Origin: Eupeodes corollae
Lineage: Eukaryota; Arthropoda; Insecta; Diptera; Syrphidae
Direction of reading: 5' to 3'
DNA: 64,000 bases
Assembly: GCF_945859685.1 (NCBI RefSeq)
Contig: NC_079148.1
Location: 127,305,621-127,369,620, forward strand
This document shows positions 11,622 to 22,005 of the stretch, in pieces (position 1 is the stretch's first letter; each line of letters begins with the position of its first letter). Both the position numbers and the translations under genes were made by a program. The notes under the pieces were generated by a model. That model was not told the DNA's origin and searched no databases. It saw only the letters and a list, made by a program, of their open reading frames with translations.

Positions 11622-12120
11622 TTTCCGCTGAGCATCACTTCGATATGTGATTTTGTCGATTAGCTCTTGTCTGTCTGGGTATAGTTTCAGTTTCAGCTTC
11701 CATTCTTAATTTGGCCCCACAAAGCATCTACCTATAAACCAGCATTTTGTATGTTCGATGCTTTGTCGCCGTGTGTGGTGACGAAATTACCACGTACATC
11801 AGGGTCATTTAGAATCTTGGTCTTTTTGCTATACCCTCTTAGCGACGCTGTACAGCATCAGCTGTTCTCAAGCGAAGCAAACCCAGTAGCAAGTGATGGT
11901 CACTACCTGCATCAGCCTTTCTTTCGTTACGAAAATCGCACAGTGACTTCCTCCAATTCTGCTGTATAATGAAGTGATTGATTTGATTTTTGGTTCGATT
12001 ATCAGGAGATTCCCAGGTTATTTTGTGGCAGGTCTTGTGCGGAAATAAAGAACCCCCAATCACAAGTTGACGAGCGTTGCAGAAGTTGACAAGAATATCA
12101 CCATTTTCGTTATGTTGACC

Positions 12121-12486
12121 TTAGCCATGCTTACCCATAACTCGTTCGAGGCCTACGTTAAAGTCCCCCATGATATTGCCCCCCGGAACACCGTTGTACA
12201 CCGAATTCAGATGAGTATAAAAAGAGGTCTTTTCGTCCGCTGAAGCCTCATTCGTTGGAGCGTAGCATTGAATAATGGTGACTTTTCTGATTTTTGAGCT
12301 AAACCTTTTTTTAGCTTCTTTAGTCAATATGATGCCCACACCGTTGATTCTTGGGAATCTGTCTGCCTCCTCTACGCCAGAGTACAACATTCTCGTTTGG
12401 CCCGATTCTGCAGTATATTCAGCTCTTCCTCTCCATTTGGTTTCACTCACTCCTAGAATGCTTATGTTATGTTGACATGCCGACAT
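12121..12486 (-). pseudogene. RTE-clade endonuclease fragment
   Basis: About 120 residues with ISILGVSETKWRG (catalytic Glu in SETKW), a GVGIILTKEA strand, a IIQCYAPTNEASADEK segment and MGDFN near the C-terminal end. These are the active-site strands of an RTE endonuclease. It stops at 12121 with HG*, before the later SDH motif, which is lost to frameshift. Confidence 0.8.
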
Positions 12487-13195
12487 TTCGCGCTCTACCT
12501 GCTCGTACCTATACCTGGTGCGTAGCTAAAAGTCCGTTTTGTTGAATCTGATTTCTTAATCTTGTTTCTGATTCATTATTGATAGCATCACGATTGTTAT
12601 TGTTGTATGATAGATGCCGTACCCCCAAATCCGATGTGCGGTTTAATACAGTTGGAGTGACTATAAAATGATTTACCAAAGCTGGGTTACCCTTCGGCGA
12701 ATTATTACCGTTCGTTGTCATATTTTATAAAAAAATGCATTCTCACTCCACTACCGTGTTTTCGAGGTTGCGGTTAATAACACGTAACTGTATAACATAT
12801 TTACTAATATCTTACACACAAGCCTTAGAATTGGCAGGCACACTACGCCTTTTGGATGGTCGAAACAGACGCCTTTTGCAGCCGCTACCTATGAGTACAA
12901 ACGGTGCTTGCTGTTGCCGTTGGTCTTACAGGATAGGTTCGTCCGCCACCACACTTTCATTCCGTTGACGACCATATGCAGTTCCTCCGCTTTTAGGGAG
13001 CTTTTAGTACTACCCAAGGACAAGATCGTGCCCTGACCAGCAATGCTGGTTTGTTTGGTTATACCGGCAGCCATTCGGTCCCCTTGTGCGTTAGCGTTAC
13101 CCTCTCTCTACCGCGAGGAGGATTTTTCTTTCATTGAACCTGGGACCACTGAGGTGGCGTTTCGTAGCGCTCTCCAGTACTTTTAGAGGGCAAAA

Positions 13196-14129
13196 GCATT
13201 TAAAGAACTTAAAAAAGTATGTAGTCAAAAATTATAGTTAAAACTCGTTTCTGTAGAGACATATTTAGAACGCTTAGTCAATTTATTCATATTTTTGGGA
13301 AGATTAGTTTATATTGCAGTTTTTTTCTATTTTGTATATCAAAATTCATATTTGTATGACGTCATAATATCTAAAATTGAAGTCGAAGTATTTTTATTTT
13401 GTGAGATATTTGGGATTAACAAAATTTTCCGAAAATAAATTCCTTTCCCATTTAAAGGCCATTTCATTGAAAGAAAACACTGGTATACGAAATTATTCTA
13501 CTTTGCAGGTGTCAAATCATTCTTTGTTCTAGGTATTCAAGAATTTTATTGAAAAAAATAAACACCATTTTATAGCCTTAAAAATATCAAAAAAAAAAAC
13601 AAACAAACATTTCATGAACTTAGAAAACATGTGTCAATAACCAAAAGTAATCACAAAACAGTTACTCAAGCTACAAGAGAACCCATATTAAAATAAATAA
13701 ACACATTTAATGGCGCGTGGATAACGAGAGCTTTGCAATTTAACAGTCATACTCTTATCTCTAGTCAGCTTTGTTCGATTGAGAACAAGTTGCCATAATT
13801 TAGGTTAGCACTATCGATTTAGGTGTTAGTCAGAGACCAATCCCTTGCAGCAAAATCACTGGTTTATTGATAACCTTTTGTAGGTTCGATAAGTATTTTT
13901 TTTTAAATAAGATGACACAAACGGCTATTTTACATGAAAAAAGCTATTCGCTTTGAAATATTTAAAATAAACTCTTGAGAAAAATGATTAAGTTTTAGGT
14001 GTTGTTCTTTATTGAACTTATACAAATGGTATATATTGGTTAATCGAAACGGGAGAAGTCTGATAGAGCTCCTGGAAAGCTTTTGATTTTTCGTGCTGAA
14101 TGGGGTTTCCAAAAGTGACGCTGAGGGTG
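13196..14129. other. AT-rich DNA without recognisable features
   Basis: No coding, RNA or transposon signal is seen between the two LINEs. The start (about 13140-13200) may include the last of the RTE element's leader. Confidence 0.45.
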
Positions 14130-15331
14130 AATTAACTTTTATTAGCGGTACAGTCGGTTATAGACATATGTGCTGTATCTGGTTGATACCGATTTAAGAT
14201 TTCGAGCTTCTGGCTGCGACTATTTCTGCTCATTTACCCATTGCAGTGAAAGCTACTTTCTCTAAAGGAACTCGAAATATCAAACAACATGTACAAGTTG
14301 AAGTGGGTTGACAACCAGGCCTTTCTTTATTAATCTCGGTTGAATACACATTGTGGTATCCTTCCATCACTACAATCTACGGGAGTAACCTTCTGCAGAA
14401 TGTGTAATGAGAATTATCAAGATGTCAGCACCATTCGCACTCAGTAATAACAAAAAGTTTAACGGTGCTAAAATATGGTTTGACAGGAACTGCGTAAAGC
14501 TATACGTGACAAAAACATTTCGTTTTTTAAAACTATTCAGATCTACTAACGCCGATTTAAAAAAAAAACAGTAGTTACATTTTAATAAGGAATATAAAGA
14601 GCTTTGTTCCTAAAAAAAGACTGAATATCTTCAATCGCTGCAAAAAACTTAGTGCTCTGCAAGGACTCTAAAACATTTTGGAATAATGTCAGAAAATTAG
14701 GAGGGCGTAGACATACTCTTTCTAATAATAATGCTCTCGGAGCTGAGATTTTACTTCAAAGGATTGTTATCAGCAGATGAGTCTCTGTTATCGTTTAGTT
14801 ACACCATGCCAAACAACCATATTCCTGAACTTTATGAACCGATATGCTTGATTGAACTAGAAAGTGTTTTGAAAACAATGAAGAATAACAAAGCACCGGG
14901 TGCAGATGGAATCCCAACGGAATTTTACAAATATTCTACTGCTTACTTCAAAAACTTAGTGGACCACTTTATAATGATGCTTGCATACCCATTTGAGTTG
15001 AATAAAGTCTTGCAGAAAACTATAGAGGCATATCTAATCTTAACTTTTTAAGGAAAATCTTAAACTCGTTTCTTTCCGAGAGGCTTACGAGATGGATAGA
15101 GACAAACAACCGCTTAAGTATCTTCCAAGCTGGGTTTCGATCCGGTTTCTCAATGGTAGACCAAATTTTTGCACTAACAAGCATGGCAAGACAACATTTG
15201 GTAAAAAAAAGAAAAAGCTTTACAGCTACTTCATTGACTTCAAAGCTGCTTTTGATACGGTCAATCGATTAGCATTGATTTACAAATTATCTTCTCTTGG
15301 CCTTTGCAAAAAATGTTTACTTTTTACTTAC
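14130..15331 (+). mobile_element. LINE fragment (same family as 3420-5095), cut off at its 3' side
   Basis: From about 14200 the plus strand codes for the end of an endonuclease (AHLPIAVKATFSKGTR), a linker (TKTFRFLKLFRSTNADLKK in a broken frame) and the first part of a reverse transcriptase. RT blocks include NNKAPGADGIPTEFYKYS at about 14885-14940, a QAGFRSG block and DFKAAFDTVNR near 15235-15265. It ends abruptly at about 15331, where RTE copy A begins. I could not find the rest of the RT to the right of copy A, so this is either an insertion with later loss or a deletion junction. Confidence 0.72.
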
Positions 15332-15446
15332 TAGGTCGGTCCCTAGCTGATGTCTCCAGTCTTAAAGTTGGGTGAAGTCACCTTCCACTTGTGCGCGCCA
15401 CCTGATCCGCGGTCTTCCTCTACTACGCTGTCCTGTGGGTAAGAAT

Positions 15447-18330
15447 TCAAGGACCCAAGGTGCTTTCATCCGCTTTTGTCATGGTCCATGCTTCTGCACC
15501 GTATAGCAGGACGGGGATGATAAGGGTCTTGTATAGCAACACTTTGGTCCCTCGAGACAGGACTTTACCACTCAATTGCTTTCTTAGTCCAAAGAAACAG
15601 CGGTTAGCAAGAGTTATTCTGCGTTTGATCTCAGCGCTGGTGTTGTTTTCTACGTTTACAGCGGACCCTAGGTAGACGAAGTTCTTGACTACCTCAAAGT
15701 TACGTCTGTCGATGGTGACGTTTTGACCAAGACGTCGGTGTTGTATGTCCTTTCTTGACGACAGCGTGTACTTTGTTTTGAACTCATTAACCGTTAAACC
15801 CATTTTTGCCGACTCTGCCTCAATACTCACAAAAGCCCCATTGACATTACCCTAAGTTCTTCCGATTATGTCAATATCATTAGCATATGCTCGTAATTGG
15901 ACAGACTTTTGAAAGATAGTGCCTCTAGTGTTGACGTGTGAGCTCTGCACTATTCTTTCAAGCACGATGTTAAAAAAATCGCATGATAGCGCATCACCTT
16001 GTCTTTAATCTTTTTTGACATCGAAAGATTCTGTTAAGTTGTTTATAGCCTTTATGGAGCAGCGTGAATTCTCCATGGTCATCCTGCACAAACGGACGAG
16101 TTTGACAGGGATGCCAAAACTATAGACATGGCTCTATACGGCTCGTCCCTGTAGATGCTTTCATATGCGTCCTTGAAATCAATGAAAAGATGGTGGGTGT
16201 CGATTTGGTGTTCTTGGGTATTTTCCAGGATCTGCCGTAATGTGAATATTTGATCAACTGTGGACTTTCCTGGTCTAAAATAACTTATAAATCTGAAACA
16301 AAACGAAGACATTAAAATCAACACTCATCAAAGAATTTGTTTATAAATAATACTTTTTGATTGGAAGTTCCAATGGATTGGAGTGATCTCGAATATTTTT
16401 TCTCATCAGCGCAACATTCAGTGGATTTTCTTCTTCCGAATTTCCAAGAAACAAATCAATAGAACTCTCCATTTCCTATTATTTTGTCTTTTTTATAAAA
16501 TTTTGCACTAAATTCAAAATTTTGAAATTCCTACGTATTTTACTTTACACAGCTGATTTTGACACAAAACAAGCACATAAAAGTAGGCAACGTATTTGGT
16601 CTACTCAACTGAAAAAAGTTGTCTCCCATAATACGACTTTTTTTTGCAGTTGTCTTCAAATTGAGTTGTCTTGATTACAACTCAACTAAGTTGAGTTGTG
16701 ATCCATAATAGGCCCTTTTATATTCGATGTTAAGTAGACTGATTCCTCTATAGTTGGTGCAGTTTAGAAGGTCTCCTTTTTCAGGATCGGGTAAACAATA
16801 CTGAGGTTCCATTGATCGGGCATGCTTTCTTCCGACCATATCTTACCATGCATGCTCCTAACCAACTTATCTCCAGCTGCTTTAAAGACCTCGGCATTGA
16901 AGCCATCCGCTCCAGCGGCTTTATTAGACTTCAGCTTAGATATGACAATCTATACATCGTCTAAGTCGGGATGACGGGATTGTTGACTTTCGTCGTCTAT
17001 GTTGAATGGATCATCCTGCCTGACAGCGGAATTCGGTTCGTCGTCGCCGTTATGCAGTCTGCAGAAGTGGTCCTTCCATATCCTCAGCATTGACTGCGGT
17101 TCCACTACGATGTTTTTACTTTCGTCTTTGCAGCCTTCGGTTGTAGGTTTATGTTCTTGTGAATTTTGTTTCACCTGTTCATAAAACTTTCGAACTTCAT
17201 TCCTGCTTTTAAGCCTCTCAACATCTTTGACCGGACGCTTCTCATCCCCTCTCTTTTTCCTTCTGAGAAGTCGGTGTTCCTCTCGGCTCTTCTGCTCATA
17301 GAATGATGAGCAGCTCTCGTCCTCTTATGCAGCGCCGTTTTGCGTGCCTGTTGTTTGGCTGCATTTGCCTGCCGACATTCCTCATCAAACCAGGGGTTCC
17401 TTGTTGGTGGCTGTTTGAAACCCAGCACATCGGAGGCGGCTTCTCTGATTGCATCTTGGCAATATTGCCACTGGTTTTCGATACATTGTGTTGGCGGCAG
17501 ATAACTTCGAGAGAGGTTACTTGTCACTCGGTCGGAAAAGGATTTGGCGATCTCTGGCGATTGTAGCCGTTCGACGTTTTACCTTCTCCCAGCACCTCCC
17601 TGTTTTGCCTTGGGTCTGGAAATCCGAAGTGCTACCTTGCCTATAACGAGGTAGTGGTCCGAGTCGATGTTAGCTCCTCGGAAAGTTCGTACATCCATGA
17701 TGCTGAGAGCGTGTCTGGCGTCTGGTTGACGGTAGATTGATCTGGAGAAGTCCAAGTTCCTCTGTGAATGTTGAGGTGTGGAAAACGCGTACTGGCTGCC
17801 ATCACGTTTCGCCGCGCAGCAAAATCTATGAGCCTGAATCCATTGTCGGAAGTGTTGTCGTGCAATTTGTTCTTCCCGATTATTCCACCAAAGATGTCTT
17901 CCCTTCCTAGCTTGGCATTAAATTTTCCCAGGACTATTTTAATATCGTAGCTAGGACACTGTTCATATGTTTTGTCAAAGAGCGTCGTCTTTCTCTTCTG
18001 TGGGGGCGCGGATATCAGGCTAATGTTGCCGAATTTAGCCTTGATGGGTATGGTGATGAGGCGCTCATTTATGCACCTATTGCTCAAGACTTCTTGCCTA
18101 AGTCTAGCTCCAATGACGAAGCCGCATCCAAATAAACGCTTTTAGTTTTCGTGGCAGCAGTCACTATAGTAAATACCGCAGTTTTTGATCCTCTTTTTGC
18201 CCGGCCCATCCCATCGTGTTTCTTCGATTGCGGTGATGTCTGCTTTATAGCGGTCTAGGGCCTCTGCTAATTCTTCGGCCGCACGTGGTCTGTTAAGGGA
18301 CCTAACATTCCACGTGTATATCCGAAGTTC
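15447..18330 (-). pseudogene. RTE ORF2 (endonuclease + reverse transcriptase), interrupted
   Basis: Near 18300-18200 is the endonuclease start (RPRAAEELAEALDRY, then ITAIEETRWDG with the catalytic Glu). Frame 18087-17641 carries the middle of the endonuclease; a GKFN replaces the usual GDFN, so a metal-binding Asp is lost. Frame 17527-17171 is the linker (ATRNPWFDEEC-type). 16950-16850 and 16324-16079 give RT blocks up to FRPGKSTVDQIF and HHLFIDFK. 15830-15447 gives the C-terminal part (KDIQHRRLGQNVTIDRR, NFVYLGSAV, VLLYGAEAWT). Frameshifts and the Harbinger insertion make it dead. Confidence 0.8.
16281..16715 (-). mobile_element. Harbinger (PIF) transposon 5' fragment inside RTE copy A
   Basis: This stretch is absent from RTE copy B. 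Read on the reverse strand it starts GGGCCTATTATGGATCACA, like the GGGCC...TATTAT end at 51869. It contains an inverted pair of ACTCAACTTAGTTGAG type at about 16676-16698. An ATG at about 16471 opens an exon (SSIDLFLGNSEEENPL ... RDHSNPLELPIKK) resembling the N-terminus of Harbinger transposases. An intron with a GT donor and a TTTCAG acceptor follows, then a second exon reading FISYF. This fuses directly to the RTE frame at FRPGKSTVDQ. About 80 bp of RTE sequence is missing at the junction. Confidence 0.65.
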
Positions 18331-18863
18331 GTTTTCCTTAATTCGTTTGCGTTGGTTGTCAACAGTAAATCCGTCCGTATCCGAGGCTTATTGGTGCTTC
18401 GCAACTATGAAAGCTTTTACGTGGCCAGGAAGTCACCCCGACGGCACAACCCCCAACCTAGAGGGCCAGATCCTAAGTATAACTCCAAGGATGGGGAGCC
18501 GGATAAAACCGCTCCTTAAAGGCCTGGGCTCCGAATATGCCGAAGAAGCCCTATAAGGTGTTCACTAAGTAGCTCAACCTTACTGGAACTGTAGACGCCA
18601 CCGTTGATTCCATCTCGGGAATCCCTCCGCTGCCGTCTGTATAAGGAGAGGTGCCTTAGTGGAAACACCTCTCCCCCCTCTCTCGTTTGCTGCCCCCAAC
18701 AACTTTCCACTGGGGTTGGAACCCAATCTGCAATTGAGGTACTAGGCACCCGATGTTCACCACGGGAAGGTGAGATTAGGAGTTGATAGACAGAGGTAGG
18801 TTTTGAGAAAAACCTGTGAACGCTTGTTTCCTCTTTAATGCACATGTCTACCATTTCAACATA

Positions 18864-20108
18864 AAAAAAAAAAACAATAAAACCAGCATTGGTAGAAAAG
18901 CTTACTTTGCATAGTTATTCCCAAAGATTATCATTTACTCCGTTTTCTATTTAAAAAGAAAGTATTTTGCCATTAGCCTAATCACATTTTGAAGTAAGAG
19001 TTAAAAACAAAACATTTTCAAATTTTTGCATTCGTAAAATAAAAAAAATTAGTTTTTTTAGGTAAAAGAGAAATTAAAACACTATTATCTGACAATATAA
19101 AGTGCTAAAATGAAATGTAGGTGTAATTACCAATTTCATGAGAAAAAAAGGAAGGAACTTAAATATTTTCCTGTTGTTAATGATGTAACAATTTTTTAAA
19201 TAATTAATTTAATTATAATATAGATGGGAGCATTAATTATTTCGATACACGCGTTTTTAAGTGACTAAAACTGTCAACTACTTGTTATTGTGTGATTTTC
19301 ATTGTTATAAACAAAAACTAAATAAATATTAGCAATTTTTTGCTATTGTTGATGATTTTCCCTATCATTATATTTAAATCACAATTTTATTCTTTTTATC
19401 TCCAATCGAATTGCAAACGAAAATATCTGCTTTCACGTGATTAAATTGCTATGTTGTTTTTTTTTTTGTTTAATAAACAAACAAAAAGAATAAATTTTGA
19501 ATGTTGTCAACTCGAACTCGAACTCAATTCAAAATAACTAAAATGAATCAGTGCCTCACTACTTGATAATCTTGTCCACTATGACTCTGACTCTGTTGTC
19601 GGTCTTGTGATGAATTTTAAATTAAGTTAATAATATATAGATTATTATAATGAACTCATGTGACTTGAATTAGTGATAATAAGTTCATAGTTCTTTCATC
19701 TTGCATCGTTGTTGTTTCCTTAGACAACTAAATAACCAAACAAAAAATTAATAATTATACTTTAATCTTCTTCTGGTTAACGTAGTTATATCTCAACAAT
19801 GGTCAATCAAATCATGATGATATTTCTTTACTTTTCGATATTTTCGCACCGACCGACATAGAAGACCTTTTTTTATGTTTTTGGGAAATATGCAAAAAAG
19901 CCACACATAATTATTAAGTTAATTATTATGATTGTTGGCTTTGTAAAAAGTTGAGAGATGTGTTTTGACATTATTTTTCTTTTTGATACGGGTTCTCTAT
20001 GAGATTAATGCAATTTAATTGAGAAATCAAAACTGCATGAAGTGTTTTAATATATGTATTTGAAAGTTTATAGGACTCTGTGAAATTAAGTGAAGATAGG
20101 TATATGTA
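18864..20108. other. AT-rich DNA without recognisable features
   Basis: No gene or transposon signature is found. There are many homopolymer runs and a short CGAACTCGAACTC repeat near 19512. Confidence 0.5.
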
Positions 20109-21399
20109 AACGGTGATTTTTTAAGAGCTTGAGAACTTTTAAAAAAAAAACGCATACAATTTGCAAAATCTCATCGATTCTTTATTTGAAACGTTAGATT
20201 GGTCCATGAGATTTACTTTTTGAAGATAATTTCATTTAAATGTTGACCGCGGCTGCGTCTTAGGTGGTCCATTCGGAAAGTCCAATTTGGGGTAACTTTT
20301 TCGAGCATTTCGGCCGGAATAGCCCGAATTTCTTCGGAAATGTTGTCTTCCAAAGCTGGAATAGTTGCTGGCTTATTTGTGTAGACTTTAGACTTGACGT
20401 AGCCCCACAAAAAATAGTCTAAAGGCGTCAAATCGCATGATCTTGGTGGCCAACTTACCGGTCCATTCCTTGAGATGAATTGTTCTCCGAAGTTTTCCTT
20501 CAAAATGGCCATAGAATCGCGAGCTGTGTGGCATGTAGCGCCATCTTGTTGAAACCACATGTCAACCAAGTTCAGATCTTCCATTTTTGGCAACTAAAAG
20601 TTTGTTAGCATTGAACGATAGCGATCGCCATTCACCGTAACGTTGCGTCCAACAGCATCTTTGAAAAAATACGGTCCAATGATTCCACCAGCGTACAAAC
20701 CACACCAAACAGTGCATTTTTCGGGATGCATGGGCAGTTCTTGAACGGCTTCTGGTTGCTCTTCACTCCAAATGCGGCAATTTTGCTTATTTACGTAGCC
20801 ATTCAACCAGAAATGAGCCTCATCGCTGAACAAAATTTGTCGATAAAAAAGCGGATTTTCTGCCAACTTTTCACTGAAAATTCGACGTTGTGGCAGATCG
20901 TTCGGCTTCAGTTCTTGCACGAGCTGTATTTTATACGGTTTTACACCAAGATCTTTGCGTAAAATCTTCCATGTGGTCGAATAACACAAACCCAATTGCT
21001 GCGAACGGCGACGAATCGACATTTCACGGTCTTCAGCAACACTCTCAGAAACAGACGCAATATTCTCTTCTGTACGCACTGTACGCATTCGTGTGGTTGG
21101 TTTAATGTCCAATAAAGTAAACTGAGTGCGAAACTTGGTCACAATCGCATTAATTGTTTGCTCACTTGGTCGATTATGTAGACCATAAATCGGACGTAAA
21201 GCGCGAAACACATTTCGAACCGAACACTGATTTTGGTAATAAAATTCAATGATTTGCAAGCGTTGCTCGTTAGTAAGTCTATTCATGATGAAATGTCAAA
21301 GCATACTGAGCATCTTTCTGTTTGACACCATGTCTGAAATCCCGCGTGATCTGTCAAATACTAATGCATGAAAATCCTAACCTCAAAAAAATCATCCTT
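20109..21399 (-). mobile_element. mariner-type transposon of the DD41D (rosa) group
   Basis: A 1291-bp element bounded by TA on both sides (20107-20108 and 21400-21401). The ends are imperfect inverted repeats: AACGGTGATTTTTTAAGAG on the left and, read inward from the right, AAGGATGATTTTTTTGAGG. One transposase gene on the reverse strand fills almost the whole element, as in intact mariners. Confidence 0.88.
20213..21286 (-). pseudogene. mariner DD41D transposase with one in-frame stop
   Basis: Reads in one frame from ATG at 21286 to the stop at 20213, broken only by a TAG at 20594-20596 between MLTNF and LPKMED. The N-terminal DNA-binding half (LTNEQRLQIIEFYYQN, then SIRRRSQQLGLCYSTTWKIL) is intact. 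The catalytic residues are the Asp in LFSDEAHF, the Asp in WFQQDGATCHTA and a third Asp in LTPLDYFLWGY. There are 41 residues between the second and third Asp, so the signature is DD41D, described for the rosa family from tephritid flies. Full length without the stop would be about 357 residues. No frameshift is visible, so inactivation may be recent. Confidence 0.9.
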
Positions 21400-21670
21400 T
21401 ATAATTAAAAACATGCGATAGTTTTTTTATACTAACTTGGTTTAGCTTAAATCAATTGCATGTCATTTACAAGTTTTATTTGATGTTATTTAAACAAAAA
21501 TTAAAAAAAAACAAATTTTAGTCATAATCTTGAGGAAGAATTTTTACCAAATGCGCATTAAATAAAAAAATAAATTACATGGCGCATCAGTCCATTGAGA
21601 ATTAGAGCCTAGTGACTTACAACTCTTAACCATTCCTGTGTGCGAGTAAAGTTGTAAGGAATTCAGTTGT

Positions 21671-21726
21671 ACCCGTGGCGTGTTGGTTAGTGTGTTGGGC
21701 TGTCCGATACAACGGGGCTCGAATCA
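21671..21726 (+). repeat. tRNA-like segment, probably a SINE head or tRNA relic
   Basis: It has a box-A-like TGGCGTGTTGG followed by TTAG and, about 35 bp on, a box-B-like GGCTCGAATC. These are the internal polymerase III promoter elements of tRNAs and tRNA-derived SINEs. A clean cloverleaf is not obvious and no CCA or poly-A end was found, so a SINE head or decayed tRNA is more likely than a working tRNA gene. Confidence 0.4.
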
Positions 21727-21942
21727 ATTGACAATGTCGTGATAAAACTCGTTCGAGGTCACATTACAAGAACTATGTCTTCGACCAACAATTTAATTTT
21801 CGGGGCGTTGTATCCGAACGACTAGTATTTTGAGAGTGCACGCTTGAACGGCTTCATTCCACCAGAGGCATTCCCAAAAATACTCCATTACCAAGATCGG
21901 AATCTCAGACTGACATTTCGGTTTGCCTACAAGCTAACTGCA

Positions 21943-22005
21943 CACTAAATGTGAGAAAGTGTGCGTAAAATGATGCAAAAACCAAACACATTCTCACATT
22001 TAGTG
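21943..22005. repeat. Hairpin: 15-bp perfect inverted repeat
   Basis: CACTAAATGTGAGAA at 21943-21957 is perfectly complementary to TTCTCACATTTAGTG at 21991-22005. The stem can extend inward by several more pairs with one mismatch. The origin is unknown; it could be part of a foldback or MITE. Confidence 0.6.

Larger units (their letters stand above)
10586..13195 (-). mobile_element. Degenerate RTE-clade LINE, reverse strand
   Basis: Reverse-strand order is short leader/ORF1-like sequence (about 13190-12500), endonuclease (about 12486-12121), linker and reverse transcriptase (about 11620-10587). The endonuclease resembles the proteins often mis-annotated as craniofacial development protein 2-like, which are RTE-clade endonucleases. 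The reverse transcriptase lacks most of its central part between the PKK block (near 11055) and the YADD box (near 10970). It is a different family from the RTE copies A-C elsewhere in the window. Confidence 0.75.
15332..18863 (-). mobile_element. RTE-clade LINE, copy A, reverse strand
   Basis: Matches RTE copy B (28920-33230) over nearly its whole length, from the 5' leader (near 18863) to the short 3' ACTTACTA tail at 15330. Differences are a loss of about 70 bp just inside the 3' tail and replacement of part of the reverse transcriptase by a Harbinger fragment at about 16281-16715. The short repeated tail in TTAAGTAAGT style, seen best in copies B and C, is typical of RTE elements. I see no clear target-site duplication for this copy. 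Confidence 0.85.

Noticed and set aside
12509..12721. Short reverse-strand ORF rich in Asn upstream of the RTE endonuclease
   Set aside because: Probably leader or ORF1-like DNA of the RTE element; there is no domain to support a separate gene.
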